A stretch of 64,000 nucleotides of DNA from Iodobacter violaceini (GCF_011601265.1 NZ_JAAOLX010000001.1:62001-126000), one strand, 5' to 3'; positions 1-9,003 are shown, counted from the stretch's first letter. Notes: generated by a model from the letters alone, not told the origin. Numbers and translations: made by a program.

Positions 1-11
1 AGGAGCTACCC

Positions 12-773
12 ATGAATCTGCATGCATGGCAGCGTAATTTGCAGGCCAGTATTCTGACGGCCAGCGATCAAATACAGCAGCCGCTCAATCAGGGAAATAT
101 CAGCCGCGAACGGAAGATCGCCATCTACGCTGATGGCTATTTTTTGCGCTTAGCCGAAGCATTGCAAAGCAATTACCCCGCCCTGTTTCAAATTTTGGGT
201 GACGATGATTTTTACACACTGGCCCGTGCTTATCTGTCCGCCCATCCCTCATCGCACCCATCGATACGCTGGTTTGGCGATCAGCTGGCCACCTTCCTCG
301 CGCACGGGCAGCCCTATGCCAGCGTCCCTGTTTTTGCTGAGCTGGCTGCTTTTGAATGGGCTTTGCGCCATACCGTGGATGCCGCTGACGCCCCCCTGCT
401 GACGCTGGAAAACCTGCAGGCGATTCCGGCCGGGGATTGGGGCCAGCTGAGCTTTAAGCTGCATCCTTCCTTAAGTATTTTATCGCTGCAATGGAACGCG
501 CCTAAGGTGTGGCAAGCACTGATGGCAGAGCAAACTCCGCCAGAGCCACAATGCCTTCCACAGCCCTGTCTAGTCTGGCGCAAGCCTGATTTAAGCATCC
601 ATTGGCGCAGCGCCAGTCCAGCCGAAACTCATGCATTAAACTTACTGGCCAGCGGCGCAAACTTTTCCTCCATCTGTGAGGCGCTCCTGAGCGACGATAT
701 CAACGACGTGCCTCTGACGGCCGCAGGTTTTTTGCGAACGTGGATTGAGCAGGGGCTGATTACAACGGCTTAA
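12..773 (+). CDS. DUF2063 / HvfC-BufC family protein
   Basis: A 253-residue cytosolic protein of the DUF2063 family, also called the HvfC/BufC N-terminal domain family. The family features seen are the N-terminal segment with 'RERKIAIYADGYFLRL', followed by 'ALQSNYPAL' and a helical middle part. Members normally follow a DUF692 (HvfB/BufB) gene in clusters that make copper- or stress-linked modified peptides (bufferins), and they act as partner proteins of the DUF692 iron enzyme. The partner gene would lie upstream, outside this window. The start is well placed, with AGGAG six bases before the ATG. A small hairpin at 777-799 follows the stop codon. The family call is firm; the precise role is not. 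Confidence 0.85.
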   Translation: MNLHAWQRNLQASILTASDQIQQPLNQGNISRERKIAIYADGYFLRLAEALQSNYPALFQILGDDDFYTLARAYLSAHPSSHPSIRWFGDQLATFLAHGQPYASVPVFAELAAFEWALRHTVDAADAPLLTLENLQAIPAGDWGQLSFKLHPSLSILSLQWNAPKVWQALMAEQTPPEPQCLPQPCLVWRKPDLSIHWRSASPAETHALNLLASGANFSSICEALLSDDINDVPLTAAGFLRTWIEQGLITTA

Positions 774-776
774 ACG

Positions 777-799
777 CCTGAGCGCCAACCGGGCTCAGG
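777..799 (+). terminator. Small hairpin after the DUF2063 gene
   Basis: CCTGAGC and GCTCAGG form a 7-bp stem just after the stop codon. No U-tract follows, so this is at best a weak transcript end. Confidence 0.3.
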
Positions 800-973
800 A
801 CATGCCTCGCAATTCCTTCACAGCATGGCGTAATAAACCAAACAATCCTCCCCCGCCTGCCCCTGCCACGCCTTTGGACGCCTCCAATACCATGCCAGAG
901 TGATGGTATTTTCAGACCCGCAAATGCGCCTGGTCCCTGATCGTCTGCTACTCCAGAATATTCTCCCATCTTA

Positions 974-996
974 AATATGCATTTTATTTGCATCTT
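974..996 (+). promoter_or_regulatory. NsrR-like operator upstream of norB
   Basis: Two 11-base arms, AATATGCATTT (974-984) and ATTTGCATCTT (986-996), face each other around one central base. This is the 11-1-11 architecture and near-consensus sequence of NsrR sites (AAGATGCATTT / AAATGCATCTT). A weak -35 (TTGCAT, 988-993) lies inside the site and a TATATT -10 lies at 1010-1015 after a 16-base spacer, so a bound NsrR would block RNA polymerase. NsrR is a nitric oxide-sensing Fe-S repressor, which fits the nitric oxide reductase 65 bases downstream. No nsrR gene is in the window. Confidence 0.75.
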
Positions 997-1060
997 TTTA
1001 AAATAGGTATATATTATGCATATATAAACACCAACACGCCTCATCCATCCGGAGCACATC

Positions 1061-3331
1061 ATGCATAAAACGCGCAATCACTGGCGCTCGCTTGCGGTCA
1101 TTTTCTTCCTGTCTTTTGCCGTGCTCGGCTGGATAGGCAGGGAAATTTACCTGGAGAAACCGCCGATTCCCCAACAAGTTTTAAGCAGCACCGGCAAGCT
1201 GCTGTATAGCGGTGAACAAATTCAGCGGGGGCAGGAGGCCTGGTTGTCCGCAGGCGGCCAGCAGATGGGCTCGGTTTGGGGGCACGGCAGTTATGTGGCA
1301 CCGGATTGGTCGGCCGACTGGCTGCATCGCGAGGCGGTTACCCTGCGTGAAATCTGGGCAAGGCAGCAGTTTAAAAAAGACTACAGCCAGCTCAGCAGTG
1401 AAGAGCAAGCGCCGCTAAATGCACGCTTAATCCCGGTGATGCGCAGCAATACTTACGATAAATCCAGCGATACGCTGACTATTCAAGCCGACAGAGCTGT
1501 GGCTATCGGGCAAGTGGCGCAGCACTATATGAGCCTGTTTGGCAGCGATGCTTCGCAAGATAAGCTGCGCGAGCAATACGCGATGATTTCTGGCTCGATT
1601 AAAAATGCTGACGACTTGAAAGCCCTGCCTGCATTCTTCTTTTGGTCTGCATGGGCGGCCACCACCAATCGCCCCGGCCTTGATCATATTTCCTACACCA
1701 GCAACTGGCCACACGAGCCACTGGTGGCCAATACCCCGACCACCGGCACCAGCATTTGGTCGATTGCCAGCATTATTCTGCTGATCGCCGGTATTGCAGC
1801 CATGGTCTTATTCCACCAAATGCACCGCGATGAAGAGCCGGTGATTTGCCCGGAAAACGATCCGCTGGTCACCTTGAAACTGACACCATCGATGAAAGCC
1901 ACCATGAAGTATTTCTATGTGGTGATTGGCCTGCTGATGGCGCAAGTAGGGATGGGGATTATCTCCGCCCATTACCAGGTAGAAGGCGGTAGCTTCTTTG
2001 GGATTCCGCTGGCAGAAGTACTGCCCTTTACCATTAGCCGCACCATCCATACTCAGCTTGGCGTGTTGTGGATTGCTACCGCATGGCTGGCAACGGGCCT
2101 GTTTTTAGCGCCGGTATTAGGCGGCAAAGAGCCTAAGATGCAAAAAACCGGCGTGGATGTTTTGTTTTATGCGCTGCTCTTGATTGTGGTTGGATCGATT
2201 GCATGTGGCTGGGCCGGCACCTTACAACGTTTGGGCACCAGCTATAGTTTTTGGCTGGGCAATCAAGGCTTGGAATACACCAGCATGGGCCGTGTCTGGC
2301 AAGTGCTGCTGTTTATTGGTCTGCTGATTTGGGCTGGCTTACTGGGCCGTGGCTTATGGCCTGCGCTGCGTAAACCATCCGAAAGCCAGGGCCTGATCGC
2401 CATGGTGTTTATCTCTGCAGTATGTATCGGCCTGTTTTACGCATCATCCCTGGTATGGGGGCAAAAAACCCATTACGCGCTGATTGAATACTGGCGCTGG
2501 TGGCTGGTGCATCTGTGGGTAGAAGGCTTCTTTGAAGTATTTGCCACCGCCGTGATTGCCCTGCTGCTCAGCCGCTTAGGCTTGATCCGTGCCGCATCGG
2601 CCAACCGCGCCATTGTGCTTGAAACGATTGTTTTCTTATTTGGCGGCATTTTAGGCACGCTGCATCACCTGTACTTTACCGGCTCTCCAACCAGCGTCAT
2701 TGCCGTCGGCGCGATGTTCTCAGCCTTAGAAGTAGTGCCTTTGGCGCTGATCGGTGCAGAAGCTTATCAAACCTATCGTCACAACCAAGCCGCGCCGTGG
2801 GTAGCTAAATATCGCTGGGCCATCATGTGTTTTGTGGCTGTGGGGTTTTGGAATACCGTTGGCGCGGGCTTGCTGGGCTTTGCGATTAACCCGCCAATCT
2901 CGCTGTATTACGTGCAAGGCTTAAACATGACCGCAGCCCACGGCCACGCCGCGCTGTTTGGGGTGTACGGCATGCTGGGTATCGGCCTGATGTTGTTCTG
3001 CTTACGCGGCCTTGCCCCTGCGGCTAATTGGAATGACAAGCTGCTGAAACCGGCTTTCTGGTCACTGAATATTGGCCTGTTTATGATGGTATTTATGTCG
3101 CTGCTGCCATCCGGTATTTACCAGGCCATTGCCAGCGTAGAACACGGCCTGTGGTATGCGCGCTCCGCCGGGATCATCCATTCCCCTGTGATGGAAGCCC
3201 TGGTCTGGCTGCGCGTGCCTGGCGATATCGTGTTCTCGGCAGGCGTAGTGTATCTCGCCGTATTTGCCCTGAAACTACTGGGCCGAGACCGCAGCTTACC
3301 TGTGCATGCGGGCAAGTTGCTAGATGCCTGA
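1061..3331 (+). CDS. norB: Quinol-dependent nitric oxide reductase (qNOR)
   Basis: A 756-residue inner-membrane enzyme that reduces two NO to N2O using quinol. The length, the long N-terminal extension with one membrane helix (about 12-28), a periplasmic domain and then about 12-13 further helices identify the single-subunit qNOR type rather than cNOR. Conserved ligands are visible: H330 and H627 (low-spin heme b), H629 (heme b3), H484, H535 and H536 (non-heme iron) and E488, four residues after H484 as in characterised qNORs. The ATG is preceded by GGAG. Expression is probably controlled by NsrR through the site at 974-996. In this setting it could serve NO detoxification or denitrification; no nitrite or N2O reductase gene is in the window. 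Confidence 0.97.
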   Translation: MHKTRNHWRSLAVIFFLSFAVLGWIGREIYLEKPPIPQQVLSSTGKLLYSGEQIQRGQEAWLSAGGQQMGSVWGHGSYVAPDWSADWLHREAVTLREIWARQQFKKDYSQLSSEEQAPLNARLIPVMRSNTYDKSSDTLTIQADRAVAIGQVAQHYMSLFGSDASQDKLREQYAMISGSIKNADDLKALPAFFFWSAWAATTNRPGLDHISYTSNWPHEPLVANTPTTGTSIWSIASIILLIAGIAAMVLFHQMHRDEEPVICPENDPLVTLKLTPSMKATMKYFYVVIGLLMAQVGMGIISAHYQVEGGSFFGIPLAEVLPFTISRTIHTQLGVLWIATAWLATGLFLAPVLGGKEPKMQKTGVDVLFYALLLIVVGSIACGWAGTLQRLGTSYSFWLGNQGLEYTSMGRVWQVLLFIGLLIWAGLLGRGLWPALRKPSESQGLIAMVFISAVCIGLFYASSLVWGQKTHYALIEYWRWWLVHLWVEGFFEVFATAVIALLLSRLGLIRAASANRAIVLETIVFLFGGILGTLHHLYFTGSPTSVIAVGAMFSALEVVPLALIGAEAYQTYRHNQAAPWVAKYRWAIMCFVAVGFWNTVGAGLLGFAINPPISLYYVQGLNMTAAHGHAALFGVYGMLGIGLMLFCLRGLAPAANWNDKLLKPAFWSLNIGLFMMVFMSLLPSGIYQAIASVEHGLWYARSAGIIHSPVMEALVWLRVPGDIVFSAGVVYLAVFALKLLGRDRSLPVHAGKLLDA

Positions 3332-3397
3332 GGGATGTGTTTTGGAAAAAATGGCGAGGGTAAAAACCAATCCACCAACTGAAGCATAAATACCTCT

Positions 3398-3457
3398 GGA
3401 GCGGCTTCAGCCGCGAAAGCTCTGCCAGTTAAGGCCTTTCGCGGCTAAAGCCACTCC
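3398..3457. repeat. REP-like palindrome after norB
   Basis: GGAGCGGCTT-c-AGCCGCGAAAG (from 3398) pairs with CTTTCGCGGCT-a-AAGCCACTCC (ending 3457) around a short loop. This resembles REP elements of the 'GGAGCGGCTTCAGCCGCGA' type spread through many proteobacterial genomes by RAYT transposases. It may also stabilise or end the norB transcript; an A-rich run follows. No RAYT gene is in the window. Confidence 0.6.
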
Positions 3458-3522
3458 TGCAAAAAAACGGGCACACACTGTAATACCAAGTCTTTTACTT
3501 AACTATCTAAAAAGGAATCACC

Positions 3523-3801
3523 ATGCACGACTGTAGCCTCCCCAATCAATTAAATGGCGTTTATGGGTTCGATGCCCGTGGCATTGCCAAACGCTTTCGC
3601 CATGCCGCCATTTTTGGCGCCATAGATGCATTAAATGAAGGTGAAACAATGCGTTTTGTAAATGACCATGATCCATTGCCTCTATTAGCGCAAATTGAGC
3701 AGCGCTATCAGGGCAAAATTAAAGCCACGTATATTCAGCGCGATCATGAAGCCATTGTGATTGATTTTTTACTGCTGCCTTCCCAAGCGGCGGTTGAATA
3801 A
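3523..3801 (+). CDS. DUF2249 domain protein
   Basis: A 92-residue soluble protein of the DUF2249 family. The family signature 'G(E)TMRFVNDHDPLPLL' is seen at about residues 44-60. The fold is small and TusA-like. Genes of this family are often found beside denitrification and nitric oxide genes (norB, nirK, hemerythrin-like ric), which matches its place behind norB. The biochemical role is not established. The start has AAGGA eight bases upstream, and a strong terminator lies 30 bases after the stop. Confidence 0.85.
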   Translation: MHDCSLPNQLNGVYGFDARGIAKRFRHAAIFGAIDALNEGETMRFVNDHDPLPLLAQIEQRYQGKIKATYIQRDHEAIVIDFLLLPSQAAVE

Positions 3802-3832
3802 ACAGCACACTATTTTATTATTAAACTCATTT

Positions 3833-3862
3833 AAACGGCACTGATCAGTGCCGTTTTTTTTT
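3833..3862 (+). terminator. Rho-independent terminator
   Basis: ACGGCACTGATCAGTGCCGT (3835-3854) is a perfect palindrome followed by a run of T. It ends the DUF2249 transcript. Confidence 0.9.
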
Positions 3863-3883
3863 GAATAAAACAATCATATTTTA

Positions 3884-3897
3884 TTGATATTTATCAA
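3884..3897 (+). promoter_or_regulatory. FNR/Anr-type box
   Basis: TTGATATTTATCAA is a perfect match to the FNR family consensus TTGAT-N4-ATCAA. It lies 180 bases before the copper-type TonB receptor and downstream of the previous terminator, so the receptor is the natural target. It predicts induction under low oxygen (FNR/Anr) or nitric oxide (Dnr). Confidence 0.65.
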
Positions 3898-4076
3898 AAC
3901 CACCCAGCATAAAAAATAAATGACGGGCGATTAAAAGCCATTAAACTGTTAATGCTATGGCATTAAATATAAAATATTCATTCATCAACACCCGTTAATG
4001 CATTCTGCATAATAAGCAAAACGGCTTAATTCTCCGTAATCAGTAATTTTAAAAAAACCAACGGCAAATACAATCA

Positions 4077-6047
4077 ATGCATACCACCACCATTGCCCTC
4101 ACGCTTAGCCTTGCAGCCCCTGTTGTCAGCGCAGAAACCATCCAGCTCTCCCCCGTTATTGTCACCGCGCCTGCTATGCAAGAAGCGCTGAAAGTAGAGC
4201 TTGATGCAAGAAACCCGCAGCAGCCTTTACCAGCCACTGACGGGGCCAGTTTTTTGAAAACCATCCCAGGCATGAATGTGATTCGCAAAGGCGGGATTGA
4301 TGGCGATCCGGTTTTCCGGGGGATGGCAGGCTCCAGACTGAATATTTTACTGGATGGCGAGCAGATTCCGGGCGGCTGCGGTGGCCGGATGGACCCGCCC
4401 ACAGCCTATATTTTTGCGGATTCTTACGACAAAGTGAGCCTGCTCAAAGGGCCGCAAACGGTGCTGTATGGGCCGGGTAATTCTGCGGGCACGGTGCTGT
4501 TTGAGCGCAAAGCCACCGCGTTTTCACAAGACAGCATCAAGGCCAATGCGGCGCTGACCGTTGGCAGCTTTGGCCGCTTTGATGCCATGAGCGAGATTTC
4601 CACTGGCAATAGCAAGGCCGATGTCAGCCTGATTGCCACTCACTCCCGGCAAGATGATTACAAGGATGGCAATGGCAACGCAGTGCATTCCAATTACCAA
4701 AGGCACAGTGCCAACCTGACTCTGGGCTGGACGCCCGATGAAGATACCCGCTTGCAATTTTCTGCGACCCAAAGCGATGGTGAAGCCGCTTACGCCGATC
4801 GCGGCATGGATGGCAGCCAGTTTGCGCGTAACAGCCTGAGCTTTAAATTCAGCAAAAAGAATATCTCCCCACTGCTTAAGCAAATCGACGCGCAACTTTC
4901 ACACGCTTATATCGATCATGTGATGGATAACTACAGCCTGCGCCCCTACATGCCGGGCAAGGAAATGGCCAGCAATCCGGATCGCCTGACTTGGGGCGGG
5001 CGCATGGTGGCCACACTCAATACCAGTGAGGAAAGCCAATTAAAAACCGGCCTGGATTTCCAGCAGGATGAGCACAGCTTACGCACCGGCAAAGATTATC
5101 AAAATAAACCACGCATCAACGATGCCCGCTTTAAAAACAGCGGCGTCTTTGCGGAGTTCAGTTACTTTATCAGCGAGCAATCACGCCTGATCAGCGGTGC
5201 GCGTGCCGACTTTTGGCAGGCTAACGACAGACGCCTGAGCGGTGCAACGGCCAGGCAAGAACGCAATGAAGTATTGGGCAGCGGCTTTATACGCCTTGAG
5301 CAGGATATCAGCCCTGACACGATGGTCTATGCGGGCTTAGGCCGCAGCGAACGCGCGCCGGATTACTGGGAGCTGATCAGCAAGCAAAGTGCAGACAGCA
5401 ATTCTGCGTTTAACACCGCCACAGAAAAAACCAGCCAGCTTGATCTGGGCGCAATTCATCACGATGGGCCTTTATCACTCAGCGCCTCTGCGTTTTATAA
5501 CCAGATTGATGACTATATTTTGATTCAGTCCGGCGTGCCCAATGGCAGCATGGGCACAAAAACCATCAGCCGCAACGCAGACGCCAGCACATGGGGCGGC
5601 GAAATGGGGCTGGCTTATCAGATCAGTCCCAAACTAAAAAGCGATTTGGCGCTCTCCTTTGTGCGTGGCAATAATCAAACCGATCACAGCGACCTGGCCC
5701 AAATCCCACCGCTGGAAAGCCGCTTAAATATCAGCTGGAATGAGGCCAACTGGAATGTCGGCGGGCTGATCCGTGCGGTAGCGGCACAAAACAGAATCGA
5801 CCCGGGCAAGGGCAATATCGTTGGTCAGGATACGGGCAGCACAGCAGGCTTCACGATTTTCTCACTCAACGCAGCTTACAAGCCCGGCAAAAACAGCCAG
5901 CTCAGCATCGGTGTTGATAATCTCTTTGATCGTAACTATGCAGAACACATCAGCCGCGCAGGCGCAATGGTGGGTGGCTATTTACAAACCAGCAAAATCA
6001 ACGAGCCTGGCAGAACGCTTTGGCTGAAAGGGCAAATCAATTTATAG
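4077..6047 (+). CDS. TonB-dependent copper receptor (OprC/NosA-like)
   Basis: A 656-residue outer-membrane receptor. It has a short signal sequence ending around 'VVSA', a TonB-box-like stretch just after it, a plug domain (about 45-150) and a 22-strand type barrel. The plug carries 'GGCGGRMDPPTAYIF' (about 99-113), the hallmark of the copper receptor family containing Pseudomonas OprC and NosA, where the Cys and Met residues bind copper. NosA supplies copper for N2O reductase, so a link to the adjacent NO reductase is attractive but inferred. The Shine-Dalgarno sequence is weak and the signal peptide lacks the usual basic start, so the true start could differ slightly. The FNR-type box at 3884 suggests anaerobic induction. 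Confidence 0.9.
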   Translation: MHTTTIALTLSLAAPVVSAETIQLSPVIVTAPAMQEALKVELDARNPQQPLPATDGASFLKTIPGMNVIRKGGIDGDPVFRGMAGSRLNILLDGEQIPGGCGGRMDPPTAYIFADSYDKVSLLKGPQTVLYGPGNSAGTVLFERKATAFSQDSIKANAALTVGSFGRFDAMSEISTGNSKADVSLIATHSRQDDYKDGNGNAVHSNYQRHSANLTLGWTPDEDTRLQFSATQSDGEAAYADRGMDGSQFARNSLSFKFSKKNISPLLKQIDAQLSHAYIDHVMDNYSLRPYMPGKEMASNPDRLTWGGRMVATLNTSEESQLKTGLDFQQDEHSLRTGKDYQNKPRINDARFKNSGVFAEFSYFISEQSRLISGARADFWQANDRRLSGATARQERNEVLGSGFIRLEQDISPDTMVYAGLGRSERAPDYWELISKQSADSNSAFNTATEKTSQLDLGAIHHDGPLSLSASAFYNQIDDYILIQSGVPNGSMGTKTISRNADASTWGGEMGLAYQISPKLKSDLALSFVRGNNQTDHSDLAQIPPLESRLNISWNEANWNVGGLIRAVAAQNRIDPGKGNIVGQDTGSTAGFTIFSLNAAYKPGKNSQLSIGVDNLFDRNYAEHISRAGAMVGGYLQTSKINEPGRTLWLKGQINL

Positions 6048-6430
6048 GGCAGAGGATTTAAAGCTCATCATCTGCGCTTAAACAGGCGTGATGTTTTTTA
6101 CAGGTGCCAGGCGGCATACGCAGCATGCAAACATGCTGTGTATTGCCGCCACTGAGTGGTAAATCCTGGTGTGGCGCTGGATTCATAGCTGGTAAATACC
6201 CAAAGTTGGCTCGCCCTGAAGCACTCCGGCCCCTGAATGATTGTGAGCCATCTCATAGCCAAAAAAGTAATCCGCTCCGAAATCACCATTACTTAAGCGC
6301 TACCAAGGTTAATAAGAGAATTTAAAGCGTTTTGCATATTAATGTAAGCAAGACAAGTGACCAATTTGGGCTAGCCATTTATAAATTTCAATCCGATACT
6401 GCAGACTAATTGTTATCAATAGGTTTGCTC
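6048..6430. other. Intergenic region with one long hairpin
   Basis: No gene is seen here. The only clear structure is the hairpin at 6110-6150. The AT-rich last 120 bases probably hold the promoter of the GGDEF gene, but no convincing -35/-10 pair could be chosen. Confidence 0.5.
6110..6150. repeat. Long near-perfect hairpin
   Basis: GGCGGCATACGCAGCATG, loop CAAA, then CATGCTGTGTATTGCCGCC: about 18 paired bases with one bulge and a G-T pair. No U-tract follows, so a simple terminator is doubtful; it may be a palindromic dispersed element or a transcript-protecting structure. Confidence 0.6.
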
Positions 6431-7738
6431 ATGCCCGCACAGAAAATCATCAGTCAGTGGCGCATTCTTCAACCTATCCATTTTGTGCTTGGCCTGCTCA
6501 TCCTGCTGACCGCCTCATTATTACTGTGGCAACACTATGGCATGAATTTATATTTACGCTTTGACCCCGGCAATTTTAATAAAATCAGTGCCAGTGACGA
6601 CAGAGATAATAATGGTGGAAAAAGTATTGGTTTAATTAGCATCAACCCCAAATACTGGCGCTTAGACTGCCAGCTTAATAAAGGTCATCGCACCCCATAT
6701 TGTTCGATTGATTTCGACTTGAGCAATGGCACGCAAGGAATTGATTTATCCAAATATACAGACATTACCATTCGCTATCGCTATCAAAATACGCGTGAAC
6801 AAGTCAATTTAGTGATGGTTAATTTCAACCCCGAATATAGTATTGAAAGTGATTATCGCAGTCAGAAATTTACCGAGGTTTACCTGCCCGGAGCTGCAGG
6901 CTGGAGCACGCAAACCCTTAAATGGCATCAATTTAATGTGGCTTCATGGTGGATTGCTGATAAAAAAATACCACCTAAATGGACAAATAATGAATTTAGT
7001 AATATAAGAGAAATTCGTCTGGCAACAGGCCTTTATCCGGAACTGTCCAATATCCGGATTGATCTGGCTTATATCGAGTTTCGTGGCAAATGGATCAATA
7101 ACGATACTTTGCAACTATTACTTCTTTTATTATGGGGAGGCACTGCCGCCGTCTGGCTGCTCAGTGAATTACGCCGGTCAATGCAAGCTTTACAACGCAG
7201 CCATGCCAGGCAAAAAGATTTGGAAAATGCCCAACAGCATTTGCAGGAAACCAATCAATTACTTGCTGAGCGCAGCATGCGTGATCCGCTAACTCTCGCG
7301 TTTAATCGGGAGGGGCTGAGTATATTACTTGCCAAAGAAACACCCGATACACCAGGCAGCATTATTTTTATTGATATTGATTACTTTAAAAAAATTAATG
7401 ATCACTATGGCCATGGAACGGGAGATCAAGTGCTTTGCCAGCTGGTTCAGCATATTCAGCAGCAAATTCGCCCAAGCGAACAACTGATTCGTCTGGGGGG
7501 AGAAGAATTTATTTTACTATGCCAGCACAGCAATCTGGCACAGGCAGAGCGCCTCGCTGAAAAGCTGCGTTTATGGCTGTTCAGCCAAAGCTGGCCCGCA
7601 GAAATCCCACTGAGCTGCAGCTTTGGCGTCGCAGAGCGGCAAAAAGGTGAACAATTTGAAGCCACGCTGCACAGAGCAGATCTGGCGCTCTACCGCGCAA
7701 AAGCCGGCGGACGTAATCGGGTGGAAGTGGCAGAGTAA
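6431..7738 (+). CDS. Membrane diguanylate cyclase (GGDEF)
   Basis: A 435-residue c-di-GMP synthase. It starts with a membrane helix (about 15-36), has a periplasmic domain of about 190 residues with no recognised family, a second helix ('LLLLLLWGGTAAVWLL'), a coiled coil and a GGDEF domain. The active-site motif is GGEEF in 'RLGGEEFILLC', a functional variant. The product-inhibition site that should read RxxD five residues earlier is RPSE, so feedback control may be altered. The chosen ATG has AGG seven bases upstream; a TTG at 6410 would add seven residues. The periplasmic domain presumably senses an external signal. Confidence 0.93.
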   Translation: MPAQKIISQWRILQPIHFVLGLLILLTASLLLWQHYGMNLYLRFDPGNFNKISASDDRDNNGGKSIGLISINPKYWRLDCQLNKGHRTPYCSIDFDLSNGTQGIDLSKYTDITIRYRYQNTREQVNLVMVNFNPEYSIESDYRSQKFTEVYLPGAAGWSTQTLKWHQFNVASWWIADKKIPPKWTNNEFSNIREIRLATGLYPELSNIRIDLAYIEFRGKWINNDTLQLLLLLLWGGTAAVWLLSELRRSMQALQRSHARQKDLENAQQHLQETNQLLAERSMRDPLTLAFNREGLSILLAKETPDTPGSIIFIDIDYFKKINDHYGHGTGDQVLCQLVQHIQQQIRPSEQLIRLGGEEFILLCQHSNLAQAERLAEKLRLWLFSQSWPAEIPLSCSFGVAERQKGEQFEATLHRADLALYRAKAGGRNRVEVAE

Positions 7739-8118
7739 AGACGACCTGGCTATAAAAAACCCAATCCCGAACCACAAAGAATTCATTTGCAAAACTTGGT
7801 TTTACCTGGTGAAACTTTAAGTTCTCTGTGGTTCGCTATTAAGCCTTAGCAGGATAAGCAGAATATCCCACTCAGCAGCGAGTGCTTTGCATCTTTTCTA
7901 TGGGGGCAAGGCCTTGCTCTTTACTCCCCCTTATTTGCCCCCTCCTCCTGGCACCTTGTTTTCCGCCTGCAGGCTGCTCTGGCCATCCCCCCATCGGGAA
8001 AATCCCGTAGTTTTTTGAAAAGCACTACATTTTCTTGATTTAGATCTATATTTTTTGCTGCGTACGGTTTAGCATTGCTCATAAATCAAGCCGCAATCAG
8101 AAAATGTAAAGGTGCAAC
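7739..8118. other. Intergenic region before the ribose operon
   Basis: No gene is seen. It holds one copy of the dispersed palindromic repeat (7769-7834), a pyrimidine-rich stretch and an AT-rich segment near 8020-8110 that probably contains the rbs promoter. No clear operator for a LacI-type RbsR was found. Confidence 0.5.
7769..7834. repeat. Dispersed ACCACrGAG palindrome, copy A
   Basis: GAACCACAAAGAA (7769-7781) is mirrored by TTCTCTGTGGTTC (7822-7834) with one mismatch. It is preceded by AACCCAATCCC, and the same AACCCAAATC flank occurs beside copies C and E. Confidence 0.65.
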
Positions 8119-9003
8119 ATGACAAAAGTAGTCGTCGTTGGCAGCATAAATATGGATTTAGTGGTCCATACCCAGCAGTTTCCCCGCATGGGCGAAACGC
8201 TGTTTGGCGAGCAGTTTGCAACGCATCCGGGTGGCAAAGGGGCCAATCAGGCCGTGGCCGCACAGCGCCTTGGCGCTTCGGTTGCGATGGTGGGCTGTGT
8301 CGGCAATGACGAATTTGGCCAAACGCTGACCGCGGGTCTGGCGGCGGAAGGGATTGATACCCGCTGGCTTAAAACCAGCCCGGATACGGCTACCGGTGTG
8401 GCGCTGATTACGCTCTGCCAGGGAGACAACGCCATTGTGGTAGTGCCAGGCGCAAATATGCAGCTTAGCCCAAGCGATATCAGCACTGCCGAGGCCGCCT
8501 TTATCGATGCCGACGTGATTCTGGCCCAGCTGGAAATTCCTTTAGATACGGTGCTGGCCGCGGCGAAGCTCGCTCAGAAACACGGTAAGCCTTTCTTTCT
8601 GAACCCCGCTCCTGCGCAGGCTTTACCCGCTGAATTACTGGCGCTGTGCACCCTGCTCACTCCGAATGAATTTGAGCTGCTGGAAGCACTTGGTGAATCA
8701 GAAGCAGATTGGAAAACCGTCCTGGCTAAGCACGCAGCGGTGATGACCAAGGGCAGTGATGGTGCCTGGTTTAATCAGGGCGGGCAACTTCAGCACCAGG
8801 CAGGCTTTAAGGTAGATCTGGCCGACAGCACCGGCGCAGGCGACACCTTTAACGGTGCACTCGCCACTTTCTGGCACCTGGGCATTGCAGAAGCCACAAA
8901 AAGAGCCAGCGCAGCAGGTGCATTATCAGTCACCCGCGCTGGCGCGCAGGGCGGCATGCCCACCCTTGCAGAACTCGAACAATTCTTAAAGAAACAATCA
9001 TGA
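8119..9003 (+). CDS. rbsK: Ribokinase
   Basis: A 294-residue PfkB-family sugar kinase that phosphorylates D-ribose at O5 for entry into the pentose phosphate pathway. The ribose-binding 'GGKGANQAVAAQRLG' lies at about residues 37-51, and the catalytic and ATP-binding 'DSTGAGDTFNGA' lies near the C-terminus with the base Asp in GAGD. It is the first gene of rbsKDACB, and its stop overlaps the rbsD start by four bases (ATGA). In E. coli rbsK is near the end of the operon, so the order here differs. Confidence 0.97.
   Translation: MTKVVVVGSINMDLVVHTQQFPRMGETLFGEQFATHPGGKGANQAVAAQRLGASVAMVGCVGNDEFGQTLTAGLAAEGIDTRWLKTSPDTATGVALITLCQGDNAIVVVPGANMQLSPSDISTAEAAFIDADVILAQLEIPLDTVLAAAKLAQKHGKPFFLNPAPAQALPAELLALCTLLTPNEFELLEALGESEADWKTVLAKHAAVMTKGSDGAWFNQGGQLQHQAGFKVDLADSTGAGDTFNGALATFWHLGIAEATKRASAAGALSVTRAGAQGGMPTLAELEQFLKKQS

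Noticed and set aside
7949-7966. TGGCAC sequence as a sigma-54 promoter before rbsK
   Set aside because: The -12 element TTGC is missing at the required spacing.
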